Assembly (NCBI GenBank): GCA_944349635.1
Contig: CALVNH010000001.1
Span: 462,385-526,384 of the forward strand
DNA: 64,000 nt
Direction: 5' to 3'
Origin: an uncultured Clostridia bacterium
GTDB lineage: Bacteria; Bacillota; Clostridia; Christensenellales; CAG-917
The notes under the pieces were generated by a model that saw only the letters and a list, made by a program, of their open reading frames with translations, searched no databases and was not told the DNA's origin. This document shows, piece by piece, positions 17,894-26,498 of this stretch (positions are counted from its first letter, which is position 1; each line of letters begins with the position of its first letter). The position numbers and the translations under genes are program-made.

Positions 17894-19183
17894 ATGAGCG
17901 ACGAAACAGATTTCTTGCAAAGCGTTGCGGAAAGCGCACAGCTTCCGTCCGAGTCGGAGGAAACCGCGCGGCATGAAAGCGTGCCTCAGGCGGAGCGCGC
18001 AGGCATATTGCGCAACTGCGAGGAAGAGATAAGGCTGTTGGAACCCTTTTCGACCGCGCTTGCCGCAAGCGAGAAGGAGACCGCCTGCGCGAGGTTTTTG
18101 CGCGACGAGCTTTCCGTGATGTCCACCACGCGAATGGAGGCGTTCAGGGTTTCGCCCATGGCGGGACGCAACAGCTCTTTGTTAATGGCGGCGGCGTATT
18201 TCGTGTCCGTACTGTTCTACTTTTTTTCGTTTGCGGGCGACAGGACGGCGGGCATCGTACTGACGGCCGTTTCGCTTGTTATTCTGTTTGTGGGCGGATT
18301 CGTCACGGGCGCGATGTTTTTGGGCTCGCGCAGGTTTGTGGGCATATTGCCGGGGAAAGTTGCTTACAACGTATTCAGCGAGAATTTTCCCAGCCGCAAA
18401 CAACAGGGCTCCAAACTCCTTGTGATTGCCGCCAACCGCGACGCGGTGCCGGGGTCGTATTTTACCAATTTCGCACTGGTCAGAAAGACGGTATTTGCCG
18501 TCGTTCCGTCATCCGTGGTGCTGATGGTGTTGTTTTGCGTAATCAAAATGGCGGTTGGTTCCGATACGGTCGCCAAAATAACTCTGCTCACCGTCTTTCC
18601 GTTCATTACGTCGGTGGCGGGCATTGCCGCGCTCGCCTTGCATTTTTCGCCGTTTTCGCGGCACGCACGTGCGAACAACGGCATCTCCACATCCGTGGCA
18701 ATCAATCTTTACAGATACCTTTCCAGGCACCCCGAACTGCTTCCAGAGGATATGCGGGTCTGCTTCGTTTCTTTCGGAGCGGAGAACGCCGCACACGCGG
18801 GCAGCAGAGCCTTTGTCGCCGCACATCCCGAAATCAAAGGAGCGAAAGCCGTGGTATTCGGTGACATCGAGAGCGCGTCTTTCAGATTGGAAAGAAAGGA
18901 TTTACTGCGCAAGATAACTCTTTCGCGCTCTTCGCTGTCGGTGATGGGAAAGGCGGTTGAGAGGAGCGGAGTGGCCTGCGAGTTGCACCCGAAAGAGGGA
19001 CTCGCGGGCAAACTGAACGCAATGCACGGATACGCCGCGTCGGCACTTGCGGAAGCCGGTTGCGACTGCGTGTTCCTGACTGCCAAGGATTACACCGAAA
19101 AAAACGGGACGTCGGACAAAGAGCCCATGGGAGAACTTTTCGCGCTGGCACTCGCTGCCGCGGTTGCCGCAACGGAGGAATAA
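17894..19183 (+). CDS. Membrane protein with a degenerate M28-type peptidase domain
   Basis: Encodes 429 residues. Four membrane segments lie at about 95-115, 119-145, 197-220 and 228-250, interleaved with a domain that resembles family M28 aminopeptidases. KLLVIAANRDAVPGS aligns with the GHYDAVPGS motif but has Asn181 where His is expected. ANNGISTSVAINL aligns with the DNASG metal segment but has Asn in place of Asp. FGAENAAHAGSRAF aligns with GEE-GLLGSRAF but has Asn298 for the second Glu. The zinc site therefore appears lost. It directly abuts the PfoR-like permease gene, which starts at the next base. Confidence 0.7.
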   Translation: MSDETDFLQSVAESAQLPSESEETARHESVPQAERAGILRNCEEEIRLLEPFSTALAASEKETACARFLRDELSVMSTTRMEAFRVSPMAGRNSSLLMAAAYFVSVLFYFFSFAGDRTAGIVLTAVSLVILFVGGFVTGAMFLGSRRFVGILPGKVAYNVFSENFPSRKQQGSKLLVIAANRDAVPGSYFTNFALVRKTVFAVVPSSVVLMVLFCVIKMAVGSDTVAKITLLTVFPFITSVAGIAALALHFSPFSRHARANNGISTSVAINLYRYLSRHPELLPEDMRVCFVSFGAENAAHAGSRAFVAAHPEIKGAKAVVFGDIESASFRLERKDLLRKITLSRSSLSVMGKAVERSGVACELHPKEGLAGKLNAMHGYAASALAEAGCDCVFLTAKDYTEKNGTSDKEPMGELFALALAAAVAATEE

Positions 19184-20638
19184 ATGAAAAATCGCAAAAA
19201 CACGGAAGAGCAGTTTGAGCGGACGAAGAAGTCCGAAGAGAGCAACGGAAGGGATTTGATTTCTCCCGACGGAAAAGACGTCTCGCAAATCGCCGAAGAC
19301 GAAGGCGCTCTTCCGACGGGAACGGAGACATCTGAAATCGCGGAGCCCGTGACGGAAAACGAAGTCTCTTCCGTCGCAGCCGACGGAGAAGCCGTATCCG
19401 ACACAACAGACTGTTCAGACGACAAAAACGTTGAAGAAACTGCGGAATCTGGCAAAAATAAGTTTTTGAGTCTGTTGAAAAAAGGCTTCAACCGCTATTT
19501 CATTCTGGCTTTCACGGGTATGGCGCAGGGCTTGTTCTGCACGCTCATAGCGGGAACCATTCTGGGGCAAATAGGCTCCTGGATTCAGGCGGCGGGAACG
19601 CCAGCCGGACTTGCCGTGGGCGGCGGTGTCGTGGCGGTTGCAAACATTGCGAAAATGCTGATGGGCGCAGGAATAGGAATCGGAATCGCCCATTCGCTCA
19701 AAGCTTCCAAACTGGTCATGTTTACCGCGGCCGTTGCGGGACTTGTCGGGGCGTTCGGCGACGTAATCACCGCAGGTTTCACGGGCGGATTTGCCGCGGC
19801 GGGAGCCGACGGCGTGAACGCGGTGCTCGCCGGCATAAAGCCTGCCGCTCCCGGAAACCCGATAGGCGCCTACGTGGTTGCCGTGCTGTGCATAGAAATA
19901 GGCGGAATGATTGCAGGAAAGACGAAGGTCGATATTGTGCTCGTTCCTCTTGCCATGTTCGTTGTGGCGCTCTTTGCCGTTTGGGTGGCGTGGCCGTTCA
20001 TCAAGTTCGTCAACCTCATCGGCGAGGGTATAGCTCTTGCCACGGCTGCCACTCCCGCGGTTATGGGCATAGTGATATCCGCTGCCATGGGCATTCTGCT
20101 CACGCTTCCCACATCTTCCGCCGCAATATGGCTTGCCATCGCGTCGCCGGTTATCACGGGTTATGCAGCGGGTGAAATCGCCTTTGAAACGTATGACGCC
20201 ATTCTGCTGGCGGGCGGAGCCGCCATGGTCGGATGCTCCGCACACATGGTGGGGTTTGCCGTTCAGAGTTTCCGCGAAAACAAGTGGGGCGGGCTTGTGG
20301 CGCAAGGCGTCGGAACAAGTATGCTTCAGATTCCCAACCTCATGCGGCATCCGCAGATTCTAATTCCTCCCGTCTTCGCGAGCATAATCGTGGGACCTCT
20401 TTCCACCTGCGTGTTCGAATTGCGTTGCAATGCCGTCGGCGGCGGTATGGGCACGTCGGGGCTTGTCGGAATCTTCGGTGCGGTGGACGCTTCCGCAGGC
20501 GTTATTCCCGATTGGAAACTTGGTCTTGGCATAGTGCTGTGTTGCTTTGTTATACCTGCCGCGGTGTGCTTCGCCGTCTCGGAATTCATGCGCAAGAAGG
20601 GTTGGATAAAGTACGGCGACCAGACGCTGGCGCTTTGA
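19184..20638 (+). CDS. PfoR-like / PTS EIIC-family membrane protein
   Basis: Encodes 484 residues. Residues 1-100 are a soluble, acidic Glu/Ser/Asp-rich tail. From about 105 on there are roughly ten hydrophobic segments rich in Gly and Ala, with GIGIGIAHSLKASKLVMFTAA, a TLPTSSAAIWLAIASP segment and GGGMGTSGLVGIFG. This pattern matches the PTS_EIIC_2/PfoR group, permease-like proteins that lack EIIA and EIIB domains. The substrate is unknown. The start follows the previous stop with no gap, so translation is probably coupled. Confidence 0.75.
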   Translation: MKNRKNTEEQFERTKKSEESNGRDLISPDGKDVSQIAEDEGALPTGTETSEIAEPVTENEVSSVAADGEAVSDTTDCSDDKNVEETAESGKNKFLSLLKKGFNRYFILAFTGMAQGLFCTLIAGTILGQIGSWIQAAGTPAGLAVGGGVVAVANIAKMLMGAGIGIGIAHSLKASKLVMFTAAVAGLVGAFGDVITAGFTGGFAAAGADGVNAVLAGIKPAAPGNPIGAYVVAVLCIEIGGMIAGKTKVDIVLVPLAMFVVALFAVWVAWPFIKFVNLIGEGIALATAATPAVMGIVISAAMGILLTLPTSSAAIWLAIASPVITGYAAGEIAFETYDAILLAGGAAMVGCSAHMVGFAVQSFRENKWGGLVAQGVGTSMLQIPNLMRHPQILIPPVFASIIVGPLSTCVFELRCNAVGGGMGTSGLVGIFGAVDASAGVIPDWKLGLGIVLCCFVIPAAVCFAVSEFMRKKGWIKYGDQTLAL

Positions 20639-20720
20639 GGACGCGTAAGTTCGTCTGCGCACGAGCGCGAAACCACGCGAAATACGCGAAAGAAACGACG
20701 ATATAACGTTTGTACGTTGC

Positions 20721-20750
20721 GGCACGGAGTCAGATGACTGCCGTGCCGTT
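20721..20750 (+). terminator. Terminator between the convergent permease and peptidase genes
   Basis: GGCACGG-AGTC pairs with GACT-G-CCGTGCC (20721-20747), one base bulged, followed by a short T-rich tail. It overlaps the stop codon of the minus-strand peptidase gene. Confidence 0.6.
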
Positions 20751-22235
20751 TGTATATCCGCGGATTATTCCTCCGAGATTGAGGTTGCCCGTCGAAAAGA
20801 CGGCTTCCAGATTTTCCTGCGTGGCTATCCCGAAACGGTTGGCGGAATAGTAGGCTTGCATGCAGGAGAGAAATCTGTCTTTCCCCGCAAGAGTCATCAG
20901 CGTGTCGAAGAGCAACAGCCCTTTCATATACGTCACGGCAACGTATTCGCCCGCGGCGACATAGCCGTAAAGAGGACGGTTCATCGAAGGGTCGAAACCT
21001 ATTGCGGCGGGCAGACTCTGATAGCGCCGATAGTATTCGGCAGAAGAGGACACGATTTCGTCGTACGTCTTTTCGTCGCCGTTCAGCAGATAGAACAGTG
21101 CCGTGCTGAACTCCGTCAACCCCTCGTCCAGCCACGGTGAATTTATTTGGTCGGAACCCACAGCCCCGAACCACCATTGATGTGCCGTTTCGTGCACCAC
21201 GGTCTGCTCGTATGCGGCGCGCGACGAGGTGACGGGATTGACCGTGACGAAAGAACCGTATTCCATTCCTCCCGCGCACATCTCCGCTTGTGCAATGGTG
21301 AATGCGGGGTAGGGATAATCGCCGAAAGCGGAAGAGAAGGTCTCCACGGCGCGAACGGCGAGAGCCAGGGTTTCCTGTGCGTTTTGGTCGGAGAGAGAAA
21401 AGTAGTTGACTTTGACTGTTTTGCCGTTGAGCAGGAAATCGGCGCTTAACAGGGAATATTTGTCGGACAGGCACATTCCGAAGTCGCGGACGTTTTCGGC
21501 AACGATTTCCACGGAGGCGTCACTTGTCGCCGTCACCGTGCCGGACGCCGCCACTTTCATGGAAGTCGGCTTGTTCAGCGTGACGTAAAACGACGCGATT
21601 TCGGAGTAGAACGGGTCGCCCACGGCGCAGTAAACGTCCTCGCGCCACGCTCCGTTTTCATATATGCACAGCGCGGGATAGAAGCCGGTGAGATTGACGG
21701 AATCTGGCGCGATTCCGAATCTGGCGCGACATTCGGGCAATACGATTTCGCATTCCAGGCTCACCGTTACGGAGTCGCCGTCGTTCAGCTTGCAAGGCAC
21801 TTCGAGAATTTGTCCGCCGTCACCGTATACGCTGAATTCCGCTGTTGAACGGTCTGTTTTTGCGCTTAAAACATTGATTCTGCCGAAACTTTCACCGTTA
21901 TAGAAAAACGTTTCTTTTTCTTCGGGCAGGTACGGCTTGTTTTCGGCACTTTCCGAGAAAGCGTTCGGATACAGGTGAAACTTTATTTCGGACAGCGTTT
22001 CGCCCGTGGTGTTGAAGTAGAGCACATCCTGCCTGAGAGAGAGAGTTCTTCCGCCTTCGTAGGACAACGTCATTTCGTATATCGGCGTTGTGTCCGTAGC
22101 GGACGGAAGGTCGTCTTTTCGACAGGCGGAAAGCAACACCGCCGTCAGGACGACAATGAGCGTTATCGCGGCAATTACACCTGCGAGAAGGGGTTTTGAG
22201 ATTCGGAATCTTTTTGCGGAAATTTCTTTTTTCAT
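20730..22235 (-). CDS. M1-family metallopeptidase, lipoprotein
   Basis: Encodes 501 residues. A hydrophobic N-terminus ends in lipobox LSAC with Cys38, so the enzyme should be anchored outside the cell. The gluzincin site HETAHQWW (HExxH) is at about residue 343, the third zinc ligand lies in WLDEGLTEF about 18 residues later, and AGGMEYGSF near 318 is the exopeptidase GxMEN-like motif. Strand-rich N-terminal residues 50-250 match the M1 saddle domain. The M1 C-terminal helical domain is reduced. It is cotranscribed with the PRC-barrel gene 42 bases upstream. Confidence 0.88.
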   Translation of the reverse strand: MKKEISAKRFRISKPLLAGVIAAITLIVVLTAVLLSACRKDDLPSATDTTPIYEMTLSYEGGRTLSLRQDVLYFNTTGETLSEIKFHLYPNAFSESAENKPYLPEEKETFFYNGESFGRINVLSAKTDRSTAEFSVYGDGGQILEVPCKLNDGDSVTVSLECEIVLPECRARFGIAPDSVNLTGFYPALCIYENGAWREDVYCAVGDPFYSEIASFYVTLNKPTSMKVAASGTVTATSDASVEIVAENVRDFGMCLSDKYSLLSADFLLNGKTVKVNYFSLSDQNAQETLALAVRAVETFSSAFGDYPYPAFTIAQAEMCAGGMEYGSFVTVNPVTSSRAAYEQTVVHETAHQWWFGAVGSDQINSPWLDEGLTEFSTALFYLLNGDEKTYDEIVSSSAEYYRRYQSLPAAIGFDPSMNRPLYGYVAAGEYVAVTYMKGLLLFDTLMTLAGKDRFLSCMQAYYSANRFGIATQENLEAVFSTGNLNLGGIIRGYTNGTAVI

Positions 22236-22277
22236 CGTCGACGGGCGCGGGCGGCGCCTTTGTTGCGGGCAGACCGC

Positions 22278-23186
22278 TTATTTGGAGTTGAGAGTGAGTT
22301 CGATGAGCTTGCCGTGACGACGCGCCAGTTCCACCATATCCACGGTCACCGCGGAGTTCTTGCGTGCCAGGGTTTCGCCCGTATAGGACAAAAGGTCGTC
22401 CTGCAACGTTCTGCCCAGCAGGAAGTTGTAGTCCGCAATGATTCTGTGAGGGGTGAAATCTCCGTTGTCCGCGGAAACGTTCACTTCTGCCATTGCGTCG
22501 CGGATGAATACGGGCAAGGTGTCCTCGGGTTGTGCCGCAAAGACGTTGAGCGGTTGCGCCTCGCGTGCGTTGGTCGCAGGGGAGACGTTGACGGGATTTG
22601 TCGACACGGCGACGACGGAGGGGGTTTCCCGAATTTCCGCAATGGCGGGCGCGTCCGTCTTTCCGGAAGATGAGATTGCGGCGGTTTCGGTGTCGTCGGC
22701 AAGCACCTGAACCTGTTTGTTCTCGAAGGTGTCGGGCAGGGGAAGTTTTCTGCGCTTGCGTGCGGGAGTGTCTCCCGCGAGCAGAATCACGTCGCCGAAA
22801 CTTTCGAAGCGCCCCGGCGAACAGACGGTGTCGTCCACCAGCAGAGAGTTTACTTTTCCTTTTGCGGAAAAGACGACGTCGCGAACATAACCTTTCAGTT
22901 TGCCGCCGCGCGTGAACACTTCCTTTCCCACGGGCTGTTTCATATAAGCGGTTCTGTCGATGTCGTAGGGAGAAATGAGCGCAAGATTGTCCGCAATCAT
23001 GAGAGCGTCGGAAAACGAAACGACTTCCCCTATCGGCAACAGCCTTTCGGCGCCGTCGGAATCCAGGATAAAATATGCAATATTTTTACATTTTTCGTCA
23101 AAATATGCATCGCGTACTATTCCGCACACGGAGCAGTCCGCTTTGGAAATGACTTTTGCGTCAAGCACGTCGGAGAAATTCGCCAT
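22278..23186 (-). CDS. PRC-barrel domain protein
   Basis: Encodes 302 residues. Two PRC-barrel-like repeats occupy residues 1-150 (VISKADCSVCGIVRDAYFD and KEVFTRGGKLKGYVRDVVF), each beginning with a G-x-V-x-D-type turn. A low-complexity Ala/Thr/Pro linker follows, and a conserved-looking end contains HRIIADYNFLLGRTLQDDLLS. PRC barrels bind RNA or protein partners in several contexts; here the role is unknown. ATG 23186 follows GAGGTG; a longer TTG-started frame was rejected. It shares its upstream region with a DnaA-box cluster. Confidence 0.75.
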   Translation of the reverse strand: MANFSDVLDAKVISKADCSVCGIVRDAYFDEKCKNIAYFILDSDGAERLLPIGEVVSFSDALMIADNLALISPYDIDRTAYMKQPVGKEVFTRGGKLKGYVRDVVFSAKGKVNSLLVDDTVCSPGRFESFGDVILLAGDTPARKRRKLPLPDTFENKQVQVLADDTETAAISSSGKTDAPAIAEIRETPSVVAVSTNPVNVSPATNAREAQPLNVFAAQPEDTLPVFIRDAMAEVNVSADNGDFTPHRIIADYNFLLGRTLQDDLLSYTGETLARKNSAVTVDMVELARRHGKLIELTLNSK

Positions 23187-23329
23187 GGTACACCTCTGCA
23201 AAAATTTATGAGGGTTTTTGCCGCGATATTCGCAGTCTCAAACAAAAGGCGGGATTACGGGCAAAAACGTTGTATTTTAAGTCATATTTGACGCGATTCG
23301 GAAATATTTATGTCAAGAAAAAACGGGAG

Positions 23330-23385
23330 CAATCCACAGAGTTATCCACATTTTCGGGGCAAATTGTGAATAACTCGGTGGATAA
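23330..23385. promoter_or_regulatory. Cluster of DnaA boxes (possible origin or DnaA-controlled region)
   Basis: A perfect TTATCCACA lies at 23342-23350. TTATTCACA is on the minus strand at 23373-23365, and TTATCCACC on the minus strand at 23385-23377. A weaker CAATCCACA is at 23330-23338. Flanks are A/T-rich (23291-23320 and 23390-23425). The cluster sits in the 245-base divergent gap between the PRC-barrel gene and the amidase gene. Confidence 0.6.
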
Positions 23386-23431
23386 AAGCGTATTTTTATA
23401 CTTCGCTGAATAAAATAAATATTGGAACGGT

Positions 23432-24148
23432 ATGCATAATCTCTGGGGAATTTTCAAAGTGGATTTCAGGGTGATAACCGCCGTTTTGCTGGCGGTGGCT
23501 GTGGTCGCGTTGTGCTTTTCCGCGCCTTACATTTCGTCGGCTTACAGGCGTTCCGCGGGCCGTACCGTGGTCATTGACGCAGGTCACGGCGGTGCGGACG
23601 GAGGCGTGAGCGGTGTCCGCACGGGGGTCAAGGAGAGCGATTTGAACCTTGCTATGTCGAAAATTGTCGGAGAGTATCTCGAAAGCGCGGGTTTCAACGT
23701 GGTCTATACGCGCAAGAACGAAAAGGGGTTGTATTCGGCGCTTGCCGCAAACAAAAAGCGCGACGACATGGAAAAGCGTGCCGCAATCATCAAGCGCGCC
23801 GAACCCGCGGCGGTCGTAAGTTTTCACATGAACACGTATTCTTCTCCCGCCAGAAGAGGAGCGCAAGTATTTTTCGACGGGTCCTCCTTGCAGGGGAAAT
23901 TGCTTGCCGAGACCGTGCAGGACACGTTGAATCGGGAATTCAATCTCCCCGACACGGGAAGAGAATATTCAGCGCTGAAAGCGGAAAAATACATTTTGCA
24001 GTGCAGTCCTTATCCCACGGTGATAATAGAGTGCGGCTTTCTGTCAAACGCCATTGACGAAAAAAATCTCACGGATTCGGAGTATCGGGCGCAGTTCGGA
24101 TATGCCGTATTCGGTGCGCTCGCGGCATTTCTTTACGTTCAGGCGTGA
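23432..24148 (+). CDS. N-acetylmuramoyl-L-alanine amidase, CwlD-like
   Basis: Encodes 238 residues. A signal anchor lies at about 12-33, followed by an Amidase_3 domain. Its zinc ligands are His in VIDAGHGGADGG, Glu in VKESDLNLAM and His in VSFHMNTY; the catalytic Glu is in IIECGFLSN. It would cleave the amide between muramic acid and the peptide stem. The size and N-terminal anchor fit CwlD, which makes muramic lactam in spore cortex, but a vegetative amidase is possible. It has no cell-wall binding domain. Confidence 0.9.
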   Translation: MHNLWGIFKVDFRVITAVLLAVAVVALCFSAPYISSAYRRSAGRTVVIDAGHGGADGGVSGVRTGVKESDLNLAMSKIVGEYLESAGFNVVYTRKNEKGLYSALAANKKRDDMEKRAAIIKRAEPAAVVSFHMNTYSSPARRGAQVFFDGSSLQGKLLAETVQDTLNREFNLPDTGREYSALKAEKYILQCSPYPTVIIECGFLSNAIDEKNLTDSEYRAQFGYAVFGALAAFLYVQA

Positions 24149-24197
24149 TTTGAGCGTCGTCACGCGGCGTTAAAGCCCGAAATCTCCTCGCGATATG

Positions 24198-24226
24198 TTG
24201 ATTTTGCGCGCCCGATAAGTTATAAT
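24198..24226 (+). promoter_or_regulatory. Promoter upstream of radC
   Basis: TTGATT at 24198-24203, 17 bases, TATAAT at 24221-24226; the start codon is 50 bases downstream. Confidence 0.8.
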
Positions 24227-24275
24227 TTACAAGCGTAATGTTGCGCGCACGCACACGGGGAACAGGGGATAAGTT

Positions 24276-24968
24276 ATGGGAGCTCACGACGGTCATCGCA
24301 ACCGCATGAGAGAAAAAATCGCGCAGGGCGGGCTGGACACTTTGCAGGACCACGAGGTTCTGGAATACATTTTGTTCCATTTCGTTCCGATGCGCAACAC
24401 CAACGAGATGGCTCACGAATTGATTGACGCCTTCGGCAGCTTCTCCGACGTGCTCAATGCCGACGTGGAACATTTGCAACAGATTTCGGGCATGACATAC
24501 AACGCGGCACTGTTTCTCAGCACGTTGCCGGACGTTTTCCGTCGTTACGCCGCAGACACCGAAAAGAGAAGAAACAAGCTCTGCGGCCGCGGTGCGGCGC
24601 GAGCGTATATGCAGAAGAAAATGTACGGCTATGCCGTGGAAGAGTTGTGCGTGGTCGCACTCGACGCACAGGACGGGCTCATAAAGTTTGAGTGCCTGGC
24701 AAGGGGCACGGGAGCGGCGGTTTCCGTACCCATAAGAAGCGTGGTGGATTTCGCCATGAGAACGCGTGCGGCGTCCGTAATTATCGCGCACAATCATCCC
24801 AGCGGCAACAGATTCCCGTCCGAAGAGGACGTTGCCATGACGAAAGAGCTCTGTTACGTGCTGGGCAGAATCAACGTCACGCTGCAAGACCATTTCGTAT
24901 TCTGCGACAACGAGTATTATTCTTTCGAGCGGGAAGGACTGCTCGACGCCATAAAAAGAGAAATATGA
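24276..24968 (+). CDS. radC: RadC-family JAB-domain protein
   Basis: Encodes 230 residues. Residues 1-90 contain helix-hairpin-helix-like segments (LLDAFGSFSDVLNA-type). The JAMM metal site IIAHNHPSGNRFPSEEDV lies near residue 170, followed by LQDHFVFCDNEYYSF. RadC was named for a repair phenotype that was later questioned, so its role is unsettled; in many bacteria it is linked to mobile DNA or competence. The start follows AGGGGA. gltX starts 20 bases after its stop, so they are probably cotranscribed. Confidence 0.92.
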   Translation: MGAHDGHRNRMREKIAQGGLDTLQDHEVLEYILFHFVPMRNTNEMAHELIDAFGSFSDVLNADVEHLQQISGMTYNAALFLSTLPDVFRRYAADTEKRRNKLCGRGAARAYMQKKMYGYAVEELCVVALDAQDGLIKFECLARGTGAAVSVPIRSVVDFAMRTRAASVIIAHNHPSGNRFPSEEDVAMTKELCYVLGRINVTLQDHFVFCDNEYYSFEREGLLDAIKREI

Positions 24969-24988
24969 TTTCGGCAACGGAGAGAACA

Positions 24989-26434
24989 ATGGACAAGACG
25001 GTCAGAACCAGATTTGCACCTTCACCCACGGGATTCATGCATATAGGTAATCTCAGGACGGGGCTTTACGCCTACCTTTTCGCGAGAAAAAACGGAGGAA
25101 AATTCATACTCCGCATCGAGGACACCGACAGAGAAAGAATGGTGGACGGCGCCATAGAAATGGTGTACAGAACGCTTGCGACCGCAGGGATAGACTATGA
25201 CGAAGGTCCCGACCGCGACGGTGGAGTAGGTCCTTATATTCAGAGCGACAGAATGAGCCTTTACCGCGAATATGCCGAAAAGCTGGTAGAGCTGGGTGGG
25301 GCGTACTATTGTTTCTGCACGAAGGAGAGGCTGGAAGGACTGCAAGACGAGAACGGCACTCACACCTACGACAAGCATTGCCGCAATCTGTCAAAGGAAG
25401 AAGTGGCGGCGCGCCTTGCCGCAGGGGAGCCTTACGTCATAAGGCAGAAAGTGCCCGAACACGTTGTTTCCTCTTACGAGGATATGGTGTTCGGCGAGAT
25501 TTCCGTTTCATCCGACGACATCGAGGACGGCATACTTCTGAAATCCGACGGAATGCCGACGTACAATTTTGCAAACGTTGTGGACGACCACCTTATGGGC
25601 ATCACCCATGTTATACGCGGCACGGAGTATCTGAGTTCCACACCGAAATACAACCTCATTTACGATGCGTTCGGGTGGGAGCGTCCCCGCTATATGCATC
25701 TTCCTCCGATAATGAAGGACGCGACGCGGAAATTGTCCAAACGCTTCGGCGACGCCAACTTCGAGGATTTCGTTGCGAAAGGCTATCTGCCGCAGGCAAT
25801 CGTCAACTATATCGCGCTTCTGGGCTGGTGTCCCAAGGACAACCGCGAAAAGATGACGATGGAAGAGATGACGGAAGAGTTCGACGTGTCGGGCATTTCC
25901 ACCAGCAGTTCCATTTTCGACGAGGCAAAGATGCGCTGGCTGAACGGCGAGTACCTCAAAGCCATGACGGAAGAGGAGTTTTACAAGGTGAGCGCACCCT
26001 ATATCGCGGCAAGCAAAGTCGGCGGAAAATACGACGAGGCGGAGATTGCAAGACTTATGCAGACCCGTGTCGACATACTGTCCGAAATTCCCGACAAAAT
26101 CGCTTTTTTGGACGATTTCGGCGAATACGACCTCGGAATGTATGTGCATCAAAAGATGAAAGTCGACCTTAATGTGGCAAAACAAGCCGTTAAAGTGTCG
26201 ATTGATGCGATAAAGGACCTTGACGTGTGGAACGAAGAGAGCATCAAGGACGCAGTGAAAGCGGCGGCGGAAGCCGCGGGAATGAAGAGCGGACAGGTGA
26301 TGTTCAGTATGCGCGTCGCGCTTACCGGACAACCGTCCACACCCGGCGGTGCAATCGAAATGGCGGTTGTGCTCGGCAAGGAAGAGAGCCTGCGGCGTCT
26401 TGAGTTCTCGCAGGAAATGCTGGCGCGGGCGTAA
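24989..26434 (+). CDS. gltX: Glutamyl-tRNA synthetase
   Basis: Encodes 481 residues of the class I family. The HIGH motif is HIGN at 18-21 inside FAPSPTGFMHIGN, and KMSKS appears as KLSKR near residue 248. The C-terminal helical anticodon-binding domain is complete. ATG 24989 is chosen from the family start MDKTVRTRFAPSPTG; the frame continues upstream inside radC but is not conserved. Whether it also charges tRNA-Gln cannot be told from this window, because no gatCAB or glnS is visible. Confidence 0.95.
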   Translation: MDKTVRTRFAPSPTGFMHIGNLRTGLYAYLFARKNGGKFILRIEDTDRERMVDGAIEMVYRTLATAGIDYDEGPDRDGGVGPYIQSDRMSLYREYAEKLVELGGAYYCFCTKERLEGLQDENGTHTYDKHCRNLSKEEVAARLAAGEPYVIRQKVPEHVVSSYEDMVFGEISVSSDDIEDGILLKSDGMPTYNFANVVDDHLMGITHVIRGTEYLSSTPKYNLIYDAFGWERPRYMHLPPIMKDATRKLSKRFGDANFEDFVAKGYLPQAIVNYIALLGWCPKDNREKMTMEEMTEEFDVSGISTSSSIFDEAKMRWLNGEYLKAMTEEEFYKVSAPYIAASKVGGKYDEAEIARLMQTRVDILSEIPDKIAFLDDFGEYDLGMYVHQKMKVDLNVAKQAVKVSIDAIKDLDVWNEESIKDAVKAAAEAAGMKSGQVMFSMRVALTGQPSTPGGAIEMAVVLGKEESLRRLEFSQEMLARA

Positions 26435-26498
26435 ACGCGTCGCGACGTTTTCGCCTTGACGGGCGGAATGCGTTACGAATGAGAGTTCACGGAGTGAT

